Source of the DNA: Cyanobacteria bacterium UBA9579
GTDB lineage: Bacteria > Cyanobacteriota > Vampirovibrionia > Gastranaerophilales > UBA9579
Assembly: GCA_003499585.1 (NCBI GenBank)
Contig: DNSU01000102.1
Coordinates: 7,209-17,271, forward strand
Direction of reading: 5' to 3'
DNA length: 10,063 bases
The position numbers and the translations under genes were made by a program. Position 1 is the stretch's first letter. Every line of letters starts with the position of its first letter. The notes beneath the pieces are model-generated. The model was given only the letters and a program-made list of their open reading frames with translations. It was not told the origin of the DNA and did no database searches. Of the stretch, positions 1 to 6,307 are shown piece after piece.

Positions 1-1
1 T

Positions 2-142
2 GACTGTTCAAATAATTGTGAAGTTATTACAATAGTTCAAGGTGAATTGGAAACCCCGGATGCGAAATCCCCTAAAGACGTTCGAGGCAATATAATTGCA
101 AGATGGGGAGGCACATGTGGTAAATGGGATATCGCCGGATAA
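2..142 (+). CDS. 3' end of an unidentified protein (partial)
   Basis: The reading frame is open from the left edge of the window and ends at TAA 140-142, giving the last 46 residues of a protein whose start lies outside. The visible part is polar and has cysteines at visible positions 2, 6 and 39, two tryptophans and several glycines, ending in GKWDIAG. There is no hydrophobic segment in it. The three cysteines and the glycine/tryptophan-rich tail would suit an extracellular domain such as the C-terminal head of a pilin-like protein, but that is a guess and I do not recognise the family. The next gene has its own promoter 6 bp further on, so the two are probably separately transcribed. Confidence 0.5.
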   Translation, partial: DCSNNCEVITIVQGELETPDAKSPKDVRGNIIARWGGTCGKWDIAG

Positions 143-147
143 AAAAT

Positions 148-175
148 TTCACAATTTCTATGTATCTGTTATAAT
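148..175 (+). promoter_or_regulatory. sigma70-type promoter for the nitronate monooxygenase gene
   Basis: A -35 box TTCACA (148-153, 5 of 6 matches to TTGACA) is followed after 16 bp by a perfect -10 box TATAAT (170-175). The -10 box ends 26 bp before the ATG at 202, and a GGAAAG ribosome-binding stretch lies at 190-195. This supports a short leader and transcription independent of the gene that ends at 142. Confidence 0.55.
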
Positions 176-201
176 AAAAAAAATTAGTTGGAAAGAGACC
201 T

Positions 202-1221
202 ATGATATTCTCACCTTTAAAAATAACACAAAATAAAGTAGCCCAAAAACCCATAATACAGGGTGGAATGGCAATAAGGGTTAGTAGAGCCCCATTAGCA
301 GCAGTAGTTGCTAATTGTGGCGGAATTGGCTTAATAGCAGTTTCTGGTCTACCTGAACCCGAACTGAGAGCTCAAATCAGATTAGCAAGAAGCTTAATCA
401 AAACCCCGGGTGGTTTATTAGGCGTAAATATGATGTTTGCAGCTTCTGAATTTAACAATCTTGTTAGAATCTCAATAGAAGAAAAAGTTGATCTCATTGT
501 ATTTGGAGCAGGTTTTTCCAGAGATATATTTTCAATAGGCAAAGCAGCAAATGTTCCTATAGTGCCAATTGTTAGTTCTGCTAAATTAGCAGTGCTGGCT
601 AAAAAACTTGGTGCAACCACAATTATTGTAGAAAGCGGCGAAGCAGGCGGCCATGTTGGAACATGTGAGCCTATAAGAACTCTTATCCCTGAAATACGTA
701 AAGCTCTTGATTCTACGCCAAATCTGCCAGGAATAGATCATATTTCACTTGTCGCAGCCGGCGGAGTAACATCAGGTGCAGATATAATGGAAATGTTATC
801 TCTTGGTGCTAATGGTGTGCAAATGGCAACAAGATTCATACTCAGCAATGAGTGTGATGTACATGATAACTTTAAAAAACTGCTTCTTAATACAGAAAAC
901 AATGATATATGCATGATTCAAAGTCCTGTCGGCCTACCGGCAAGAGCAATTTTAACACCACTTACAAAGAAACTTTTAGATGATACGCTTACAAGGCCAA
1001 ATAAATGTGAGTCTTGCTTAAAGCATTGTTCACGAAGATTTTGCATTATCAAAGCTCTTGAAGCAGCTCGCACTGGTGATTTAGAAAATGGATTATTCTT
1101 CACAGGTGCCAATCTTCCAAAATATAGAGATATAATTTCTGTTAAAGAGATTTTTGAAAGACTGGAAAAAGAAGCTGAAGAATACAGCAGAAGCCAAGAT
1201 CTCATTCAAACTCAATCTTAA
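202..1221 (+). CDS. Nitronate monooxygenase / FabK-like FMN oxidoreductase
   Basis: This 339-aa TIM-barrel flavoenzyme belongs to the 2-nitropropane dioxygenase family, which oxidises alkyl nitronates. Close relatives (FabK) reduce enoyl-ACP in fatty acid synthesis, and sequence alone does not separate the two. Family landmarks are the N-terminal PIIQGGM (residues 17-23), the EAGGH motif (147-151) with the conserved active-site histidine, the phosphate-binding AAGGV (185-189), and GANGVQMATRF (202-212) closing the FMN site. Length is normal for the family. The C-terminal extension holds four cysteines spaced CX2CX3CX4C (269, 272, 276, 281), then a GLFFTGAN segment. I recall a similar tail in the clostridial branch of the family; its role is unknown. 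ATG at 202 is preceded by GGAAAG. There is no signal peptide, so it is cytoplasmic. No fab genes lie nearby to argue for a FabK role. Confidence 0.9.
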   Translation: MIFSPLKITQNKVAQKPIIQGGMAIRVSRAPLAAVVANCGGIGLIAVSGLPEPELRAQIRLARSLIKTPGGLLGVNMMFAASEFNNLVRISIEEKVDLIVFGAGFSRDIFSIGKAANVPIVPIVSSAKLAVLAKKLGATTIIVESGEAGGHVGTCEPIRTLIPEIRKALDSTPNLPGIDHISLVAAGGVTSGADIMEMLSLGANGVQMATRFILSNECDVHDNFKKLLLNTENNDICMIQSPVGLPARAILTPLTKKLLDDTLTRPNKCESCLKHCSRRFCIIKALEAARTGDLENGLFFTGANLPKYRDIISVKEIFERLEKEAEEYSRSQDLIQTQS

Positions 1222-1305
1222 TAGATAAATTTATCCCATTTCACAACTTATTTTCAAGTGACTGTAGTCATATTTCAGGATGAAGATTTTCAAAGTAATG
1301 TGGGC

Positions 1306-1334
1306 TTGGGATAAATATTAATTTATGGTAATAT
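1306..1334 (+). promoter_or_regulatory. candidate extended -10 promoter for the Tmk-like pair
   Basis: TTGGGA (1306-1311) and TAATAT (1329-1334) are separated by 17 bp, and TGG immediately before the -10 box supplies a TGn extended -10 element. The spacer and -10 box lie inside a perfect 10-bp A/T-only inverted repeat (1311-1320 and 1329-1338, 8-bp loop). The ATG of the first kinase gene is 35 bp downstream of the -10 box. The ribosome binding site before that ATG is weak (only GTAGAAG/AAGTAG-type stretches). Confidence 0.4.
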
Positions 1335-1369
1335 TTATTAGTTTGTAATTGTAGAAGTAGTTAAGTAGA

Positions 1370-2050
1370 ATGCGTTTAAATAAAGATCATAATCTTCCTG
1401 GAACATTAATAGTAGTAGAGGGAATAGATGGTTCAGGTAAAAGCACACAACTGGCGTTATTGAGAGATTGGTTAACATCAGTCATAGGCGATGTCATTTT
1501 TACTGAGTGGAACTCATCTAAGCTTATATCCGAAACTATTAAAGAGGCTAAAAAGAAAAACATTCTAAGCCCAAGAACTTTTAGTCTACTTCATGCTATT
1601 GATTTTGCAGACAGACTGGAGCAAATAATCGTTCCTCCATTAAAAGCTGGTTTTGTGGTACTTGCAGACAGGTATACATATACGGCTTTTGCCAGAGATG
1701 TAGCAAGAGGAGTCAACCCCAATTGGGTGAGAAATATGTATGGTTTTTCTGTAAAACCAGATCTTTCATTATATTTTAGAGTTCCTGTTGAGACTTCTCT
1801 CGATAGAATTTGCACTAGCCGAGAACCCAAATTTTATGAGGCTGGAATGGATTTACACTTAAGCACTGATATTTATGAATGCTACAAGTTATTTCAAAGC
1901 AAAGTAATAACTGAATACGATAAAATGGTAGATGAATTCGGCCTTATACAAATTGACGCAGAAGATACAATCCACAACCAGCAACTACTTTTTAGAGACA
2001 TTGTAAGAAAAAAATTGAGCGAAAAAGGTGTAATAGTATCACCTAACTAA
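1370..2050 (+). CDS. tmk: Thymidylate kinase-like protein, intact Walker A (first of tandem pair)
   Basis: This 226-aa P-loop kinase of the thymidylate kinase family would transfer phosphate from ATP to dTMP if it keeps the family activity. Walker A is GIDGSGKST (residues 18-26). The DR(Y/H) motif is at 100-102 (ADRY), and FADRLEQII at 79-87 matches the family helix that precedes it. It is divergent: the usual TREPGGT substrate-loop motif is replaced by TEWNSSK (45-51), and the usual residues after DRY are replaced by TYTAFARDVARG (103-114). A lid-like region follows near 150-165 (SREPKFYEAGMDLHLSTD). Length is typical (about 205-230 aa). A related gene follows 36 bp downstream and is probably cotranscribed. 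Fold assignment is secure; substrate is less so because the motif that contacts dTMP and ATP differs from canonical Tmk. Confidence 0.85.
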   Translation: MRLNKDHNLPGTLIVVEGIDGSGKSTQLALLRDWLTSVIGDVIFTEWNSSKLISETIKEAKKKNILSPRTFSLLHAIDFADRLEQIIVPPLKAGFVVLADRYTYTAFARDVARGVNPNWVRNMYGFSVKPDLSLYFRVPVETSLDRICTSREPKFYEAGMDLHLSTDIYECYKLFQSKVITEYDKMVDEFGLIQIDAEDTIHNQQLLFRDIVRKKLSEKGVIVSPN

Positions 2051-2086
2051 AGATAAAAGATAAAGGAATAGAAGTCTAAAACTGTT

Positions 2087-2764
2087 ATGAGTACATTTAA
2101 TCCTAAAACAAAACACGGATATCCCGGTTTATTAATAGTAATTGAGGGAACTGACGGGTCAGGAAGATCTACTCAGATTAATAAATTACGTGAATGGCTT
2201 GCAATTGAAAGCTACGGTGTAATGGTAAGTGGATGGAAAACTTCCAGGCTTATGAGCAAAGTAATTGATAAGGCAAAAGAGCAGAATTTATTGAACGCAA
2301 ATACATTTAGCCTTATGTATGCTGCTGATTTTGCAGACAGGATTGAACATAATATTATTCCAGCGTTGAAAGCCGGTTTAATCGTACTTACTGACCGATA
2401 TACATATACAGCTTTTGCTAGAGATGTAGTCAGAGGAGTAAGCCCTGTATGGGTAAGAAAGCTATACGATTTTGCCCCTAAACCTGATCTGGTATTTTAT
2501 CTGCAAACTCCGGTAGATGTATTATTAAAGAGAATAATCGCCTCAAATAGACTTGATTACTTCGAATCCGGGCGTGACATCGGATTGAGCACAGACTTTT
2601 ATGAAAGTTTTAAAATGTATCAAAACAGAATTACTGAAGAATACACTAAAATGGTTAGCGAATATGATTTTATTATATTAAATGGCGAAAATGATGTAGA
2701 GATAATTCAAACAACAATGCGAGATAATATCAGAACATTACTGGATACAGGAGCAATAAAGTAG
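2087..2764 (+). CDS. Thymidylate kinase-like paralogue with Walker A Lys->Arg (second of tandem pair)
   Basis: This 225-aa paralogue of the preceding protein is similar over its whole length. They share FSL-x-x-A-x-DFADR, LKAG, DRYTYTAFARDV, KPDL and LSTD-x-YE blocks in the same order. Its P-loop reads GTDGSGRST (residues 21-29): the catalytic Walker A lysine is arginine 27 (codon AGA, 2165-2167). The TREPGGT region is replaced by SGWKTSR (48-54), unlike either canonical Tmk or its partner. DRY is at 103-105. A TAG stop at 2069-2071 in the same frame leaves ATG 2087 as the only reasonable start, with an AAGGAA stretch rather far upstream (2063-2068). By inference it is a low-activity or regulatory partner, perhaps forming a heterodimer with the first copy, since Tmk enzymes are dimers. 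It could instead keep activity using Arg. Confidence 0.82.
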   Translation: MSTFNPKTKHGYPGLLIVIEGTDGSGRSTQINKLREWLAIESYGVMVSGWKTSRLMSKVIDKAKEQNLLNANTFSLMYAADFADRIEHNIIPALKAGLIVLTDRYTYTAFARDVVRGVSPVWVRKLYDFAPKPDLVFYLQTPVDVLLKRIIASNRLDYFESGRDIGLSTDFYESFKMYQNRITEEYTKMVSEYDFIILNGENDVEIIQTTMRDNIRTLLDTGAIK

Positions 2765-2800
2765 CTGGAATTCAGCTACTTTATTGCTTTTATTTGATTT
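2752..2800 (+). terminator. Rho-independent terminator overlapping the stop codon
   Basis: A perfect 15-bp inverted repeat (2753-2767 and 2773-2787, 5-base loop GAATT) extends by one A-T pair (2752/2788) and is followed by TTTTATTTGATTTT. The left arm contains the last codons and the TAG stop (2762-2764) of the second Tmk-like gene. The T-run is only on the plus strand, so it should stop the kinase transcript but not the convergent gene coming from the right. Confidence 0.85.
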
Positions 2801-2809
2801 TAATTTTAT

Positions 2810-3622
2810 TTATCTGGCTACTACTGTAGGCACTGATGCTCTAGCTACAGTATACTGTTCTTGAATCTTTGCAATAGTTGGTTCATCAAAACTGAAGACT
2901 ATACTATCACCACTGTTAATTTGGACATCATATCCGGGCGTTAAAAATTGATATGCTGTTCCAATAGGAGTTTCAAATGCGCCCATTCTAAAAGCGGAAG
3001 CGATTCTAGTTCTACCAGGCTCAGGGGCTATCAACCCTGTCATAAAACCAGTTACTGCTCTAGCACCTGTACTTATAGCATATACAACACCACCATTCAG
3101 ATCTGTTGCTTCATTTAATGGTATTGATGTGCCATTAGTTACTGCTAAAGTAGGAATTCTTTCTACTACCCTTCTCTGAAGCGTTTTGGCATATTGAGAA
3201 ATAACGAGTCCGTTTATCTCTCTTCCCGCAAGAGAAATAATCTGCCCATCAGGAGTTTCAAGCTGATTAATTGACACTTTAATTTGACCATTTTTATTGA
3301 TTGGACGTATTCCTGGACGACGTACTTCAATAACTTGACCTGTAAGTATACTGCCGCTTGGAACAACTATATTTTCTCCAACTATAAGGTTTTCAACTAC
3401 TTTTGCAGAAAAAGGCTCGCCAATATTTGTTGTCTTCGTATCTAAGTATGTTCTGGATATTGCTAATAATTTATCATTTACAACATCTTCCGTTAATTCA
3501 TATTTTTTTAATTCAGGTTGTGCAGATAGTTTCCCGGGGGCTACTTGTGCATAGCTTTGATTGGCAAAATTAGTATGAACTACAGATAAAAATAGCAATA
3601 AAAAGACGAAAAACCTAACCAT
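2810..3622 (-). CDS. Exported beta-rich protein of unknown function
   Basis: This 270-aa protein starts with a clear Sec signal peptide: MVR, a hydrophobic core (residues 4-15), and a likely cut after SYA (residue 25). There is no lipobox cysteine and no later membrane helix, so it is periplasmic, outer-membrane or secreted. Residues about 68-134 are short alternating strands with the pattern VPSGSILTGQV, then INKNGQIKVSINQLETPDG and SLAGRE. This recalls domains in which a default or threshold value precedes a beta-strand pair, such as the C-terminal domain of VirB10/TrbI-like proteins, but the likeness is only by eye. A Gly/Ala-rich stretch (about 175-200) could be an amphipathic hairpin. 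The start is supported by a very strong GGAGGAG just upstream of the ATG. It is convergent with the kinase pair and divergent from the pilin gene. Function not recognised. Confidence 0.8.
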   Translation of the reverse strand: MVRFFVFLLLFLSVVHTNFANQSYAQVAPGKLSAQPELKKYELTEDVVNDKLLAISRTYLDTKTTNIGEPFSAKVVENLIVGENIVVPSGSILTGQVIEVRRPGIRPINKNGQIKVSINQLETPDGQIISLAGREINGLVISQYAKTLQRRVVERIPTLAVTNGTSIPLNEATDLNGGVVYAISTGARAVTGFMTGLIAPEPGRTRIASAFRMGAFETPIGTAYQFLTPGYDVQINSGDSIVFSFDEPTIAKIQEQYTVARASVPTVVAR

Positions 3623-3730
3623 AACTCCTCCCTGTAATTTGTAATTAATTATTCTCAGTAAACTAAAAAGTTAATGTTTTACTAAATATCTTTTAAATAA
3701 ATTAATCCAGATATACGAATAATCAATTAG

Positions 3731-3745
3731 ACATAAGGGTTATGT
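3731..3745. promoter_or_regulatory. 15-bp palindrome between divergent envelope genes
   Basis: ACATAA-GGG-TTATGT is a perfect inverted repeat with a 3-bp centre. It sits about 110 bp upstream of the exported-protein ATG (minus strand) and about 70 bp upstream of the pilin -35 box (plus strand). Its size suits an operator for a dimeric regulator, but no second copy was seen, so it is only a candidate. Confidence 0.25.
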
Positions 3746-3812
3746 GGTAGAGGAATTCAGACTTATTAATTTTCTAATCTATGTATATAACAGTAGTGAA
3801 ATTATTAACAAG

Positions 3813-3840
3813 TTGAAGACATTTTATAAAAAGGTATAAT
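3813..3840 (+). promoter_or_regulatory. sigma70-type promoter for the Flp-like pilin gene
   Basis: TTGAAG (3813-3818) and a perfect TATAAT (3835-3840) are separated by 16 bp. The -10 box lies 45 bp before the preferred ATG at 3886. Confidence 0.55.
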
Positions 3841-3885
3841 GATAAAATAGAATAGCTAAACTATAAAAAGGGTAGGTGAGTGCAA

Positions 3886-4083
3886 ATGAATTCACGCAAA
3901 AATACAAAAGGTCAAAATCTTGTCGAATTTCTTGCAGTAGGCTCTATCTTTTTAGCCTTATCGCTTGCAGGACTATATTATTTTGGCGATGCGATAACTT
4001 CACTCTTTACAAATAACAGCTCTACAACAATGTTTAAAAACACTACATCATCTAACCGAACGGCATTGGATCCGGATAATTAA
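3886..4083 (+). CDS. Flp/Tad-type pilin-like small protein
   Basis: A small protein of 65 aa with a class III (prepilin-type) leader: eight mostly polar, basic residues, then G9, followed by QNLVEF and a hydrophobic helix (about 16-36). Counting from the residue after G9, Glu is at +5 and an aromatic (Phe) at +6, the hallmark of Flp/type IVb pilins cut by a prepilin peptidase; canonical Flp has Glu-Tyr. The tail (about 40-65) is rich in Asn, Ser and Thr, polar and disordered-looking. A GTG six bases upstream (3880) is in frame, but AGGTGA (3874-3879) is spaced ideally for ATG 3886, which I prefer. It could be a pseudopilin or a TadE-like minor pilin. No Tad/Cpa assembly genes or prepilin peptidase are in the window, so export machinery must be elsewhere. 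Confidence 0.75.
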   Translation: MNSRKNTKGQNLVEFLAVGSIFLALSLAGLYYFGDAITSLFTNNSSTTMFKNTTSSNRTALDPDN

Positions 4084-4113
4084 TATCTAACTAAAATGAA
4101 AACTTTGTAAATC

Positions 4114-4629
4114 TCATACAAGATTTTTAAAAAATGAAAAAATCTTATCAGTTATAGTATGTATAGCTGCACCAATAAATATCCCTGCAAATAACGGAAA
4201 TGTAAATGGGATAAAACCGGATAAATCTGTATTTACAATAGCCTGCACTATTTGGGGTGACAAAGAAAATAAAAAATTACTGCTAAACAAATAATCTATT
4301 AAAGATAAGGTTAATAAAAATAGCAGTGTCAGTGCAAATAAAAGATAAACAAACCTAAATATAGGGCCAAAAACTAAGCCATGCGTAAATCTTGATCTAT
4401 GAGCAAACAATTTCATATAAGGGATCCAAATCCATCTAAAAATGCCCCATCTTTTATATTGTTTGCTTTGTACATCCAGATCAGGACCAAACATTAACTG
4501 GCTAAAAACTGCCGCAAATGTAAGGGCATAGACTTGTTCAGGGCCTAACTTAAGTACATAGCTGCCTGTTAAAAAAACAGGTATTATTGATAAAAAAGTT
4601 ATATTATCGTGCATTTTTCCAGATGGCAT
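4114..4629 (-). CDS. DUF2227 membrane-associated putative metal-binding protein
   Basis: The product matches the DUF2227 family, annotated as an uncharacterised metal-binding protein and common in Cyanobacteria and other bacteria. Features (171-aa numbering) are the MPSGKMHD opening with His7-Asp8, GPDLD (48-52), HRSRFTHG (77-84), and late His157 and Asp161 (HTITD). These His/Asp pairs at conserved spots suggest a metal site and possibly hydrolase chemistry, which is inference. Hydrophobic segments lie at about 12-47, 85-115 and 140-160, so it is membrane-embedded. An in-frame ATG at 4650 would add seven residues (MYDWIFI), but family members begin MPSG, so I choose 4629; ribosome binding sites are weak for both. 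It lies downstream of the TPR lipoprotein gene on the same strand, 27 bp apart (6 bp if the longer start is used), so the two are likely cotranscribed. Confidence 0.85.
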   Translation of the reverse strand: MPSGKMHDNITFLSIIPVFLTGSYVLKLGPEQVYALTFAAVFSQLMFGPDLDVQSKQYKRWGIFRWIWIPYMKLFAHRSRFTHGLVFGPIFRFVYLLFALTLLFLLTLSLIDYLFSSNFLFSLSPQIVQAIVNTDLSGFIPFTFPLFAGIFIGAAIHTITDKIFSFFKNLV

Positions 4630-4656
4630 AATGAAAATCCAGTCATACAATACTAA

Positions 4657-5493
4657 CTATCTTAGTACCTCAAAAGGTACTATATCATTTATTTTACCAT
4701 TTACAAGAATATCAAGCTCATAATCTCCGATGGGCCAGCCTTTTTCTGGCCTTTTAAGGGATAAAAGCACATTTTTTGACCCTTCTATTGTAAATTTTAA
4801 TAAGTTAACAGGTAATTTTTGATTATCAGATGTAATGTAATACCATATCACTTTGACATCTGTGTCTCTAGCAGCATCTGCTATTTGCAAAGCTGCATAA
4901 ATATAATTAGTATTCGTATTAAAAAAGTTTTTTGCATTTAAAACAGTTTTATTTTTCTGATCAGCTTTATCTGATAGTGTTATCAATCCAATTATTCCTT
5001 TTCCCTGATAAGGTTCTTGCAGTGCTGCAAGTTCTTTTCTGATCTGGTCATTACCAGGCTCATCAGGCCTGATAGAGATATAATTAGCTAAACTTTCTGC
5101 TGCTTTTTTTTTATTATGTAATGTTTTATAGGCTAAACCCAAATTATAATAAGCATCAGCATATGAGTCGTCAATTAATACTGCTTGTTCCCAAGAATTA
5201 ATGGCTTTATTTAAATTCTTATTTTCAGCATATGCAAGACCTAGATTGTAATACCCTATAGCCAGATCAGGATATTTATTTATTAATTCATTAAAACTTT
5301 TAATCGCATTAGTATTATCGCCGGATTTGACCTGCGCAATTCCTTTATTTAATAATACTTTAGCATTTTGGGAGATTTTATTTTCTTTCTTAAACCCGGT
5401 TCTGGAATTATTTGCATCTCTACTGCCCTGATTAAGCATGCAGCCAGTCAGTATAAAAATACATAAAATACTAGTTATTAAGATTTTTTTCAT
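4657..5493 (-). CDS. TPR-repeat lipoprotein
   Basis: This 278-aa lipoprotein has a lipobox LTGC at residues 15-18 after a KK-initiated hydrophobic segment, so Cys18 would be lipidated and the protein tethered to a membrane facing outward. A linker (about 19-43) leads into three tandem TPR repeats (about 44-77, 78-111, 112-145) with typical YYNLGLAY and A-x-x-x-x-x-A-x-x-x-x-P spacing. TPRs bind other proteins. The C-terminal part (about 175-278) looks like a beta-sandwich, with a GWPIGDYELDILVNGK segment (about 250-266) resembling immunoglobulin-like ligand domains of exported proteins. No enzymatic motif is seen. By inference it is a scaffold in an envelope complex. It probably forms one transcript with the DUF2227 gene downstream. 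The region before its ATG (5491-5493) is AT-rich without a good Shine-Dalgarno. Confidence 0.85.
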   Translation of the reverse strand: MKKILITSILCIFILTGCMLNQGSRDANNSRTGFKKENKISQNAKVLLNKGIAQVKSGDNTNAIKSFNELINKYPDLAIGYYNLGLAYAENKNLNKAINSWEQAVLIDDSYADAYYNLGLAYKTLHNKKKAAESLANYISIRPDEPGNDQIRKELAALQEPYQGKGIIGLITLSDKADQKNKTVLNAKNFFNTNTNYIYAALQIADAARDTDVKVIWYYITSDNQKLPVNLLKFTIEGSKNVLLSLKRPEKGWPIGDYELDILVNGKINDIVPFEVLR

Positions 5494-5697
5494 ATTAGCT
5501 TTTATTAAAAAAATTTTATAAACCCTTTTGAATTCTAAATATTAAGAAAGATAACAAAGAATTTTTCATATTCACTAAAATTCTAAACATTGAAATAACA
5601 GGATTATCTATCAAGTACAATTGTAAAATTTATCTGCGGATTTAGCAAATTGTAAGGAAAAATTAAGTATTAATTTTATGTTAGTAGTATTCTATTG

Positions 5698-5798
5698 TAT
5701 AATTCAAATTTAGTTTGGTGATAAAATCACCTAACTCAGGTTAACGACTAATATGCAGGAATACAGCTTAGCGTGGTATTCAACAAATGGGGTGAAAA
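5698..5798 (+). promoter_or_regulatory. coaD leader: -10 box, two hairpins, Shine-Dalgarno
   Basis: A perfect TATAAT (5698-5703) lacks a good -35 box. Downstream, GGTGAT-AAA-ATCACC (5717-5731) forms a 6-bp hairpin. It shares bases with a competing ACCT-AACTC-AGGT stem (5729-5741). GAATAC/GTATTC (5759-5764 and 5776-5781) forms a second hairpin just before the ribosome binding site GGGGTG (5789-5794). I could not match the leader to a known riboswitch. The rest of this 305-bp gap (5494-5697) is AT-rich and shows no convincing gene. Confidence 0.3.
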
Positions 5799-6290
5799 TT
5801 GACAGTAGCAATATATCCTGGAAGCTTTGATCCTATTACAAATGGTCACCTCGATGTACTGCACCGTGCATCAAAGCTCTTTGATCATGTTATTATTGCA
5901 GTCTTGATAAATCCCTCAAAGACCCCTTTTTTATCTATTGATGTTAGAATGAATTTAATAAGGGAATCAATCACAGATTTAAAAAATGTGGAGGTTGATA
6001 GCTTCGAAGGGTTAACTGTTGACTATGCTGTAAAAAAAAATGCTAAAGTATTAATTAGAGGCTTACGAGCAGTATCTGATTTTGAGCACGAAATGCAGAT
6101 GGCACAGATTAATAAAACGCTTAATACTGAAGTAGAAACTATATTTTTAGTGCCAAAAAGCGAATACAATTTTCTTGCATCTAGCCTTGTAAAAGAAGTA
6201 TCATTATTAGGTGGAGATGTCTCACAACTTGTACCGGAAGTAGTTAATAAATATCTAAACACAATAAAAAAGGGAAATTTGAATCAATAA
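5799..6290 (+). CDS. coaD: Phosphopantetheine adenylyltransferase (CoaD)
   Basis: CoaD transfers AMP from ATP to 4'-phosphopantetheine to give dephospho-CoA, the penultimate step of coenzyme A synthesis, in the cytoplasm. At 163 aa it has the normal length. Motifs are all present: YPGSFDP (6-12), TNGH (14-17, the nucleotidyltransferase HxGH-type signature with Thr first), RGLRAVSDFEHE (87-98), and SSLVKEV (128-134). The start is TTG at 5799, because the upstream in-frame ATG at 5787 meets a TGA (5793-5795) at once; GGGGTG at 5789-5794 is the Shine-Dalgarno. TTG starts are uncommon and may lower expression. It is followed 17 bp downstream by a coiled-coil gene, a linkage I also recall from Firmicutes and related groups. 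Confidence 0.97.
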   Translation: MTVAIYPGSFDPITNGHLDVLHRASKLFDHVIIAVLINPSKTPFLSIDVRMNLIRESITDLKNVEVDSFEGLTVDYAVKKNAKVLIRGLRAVSDFEHEMQMAQINKTLNTEVETIFLVPKSEYNFLASSLVKEVSLLGGDVSQLVPEVVNKYLNTIKKGNLNQ

Positions 6291-6307
6291 AGGTGAGGTA
6301 ATAAAGT

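Noticed and set aside
372..620. Long minus-strand frame inside the nitronate monooxygenase gene
   Set aside because: Shadow of the well-supported plus-strand gene.
1229..1316. 10-bp inverted repeat ATTTATCCCA / TGGGATAAAT after the nitronate monooxygenase gene
   Set aside because: The arms are 68 bp apart with no T-run after the second arm, so it is not a terminator; repeats of this size occur by chance here.
4109..4126. AAATCT/AGATTT stem as terminator of the pilin gene
   Set aside because: Only six weak A/T-rich pairs, and it overlaps the end of the DUF2227 gene; the T-run is short.
5787..5795. ATG at 5787 as the coaD start
   Set aside because: It is in frame but followed by a TGA after one codon.
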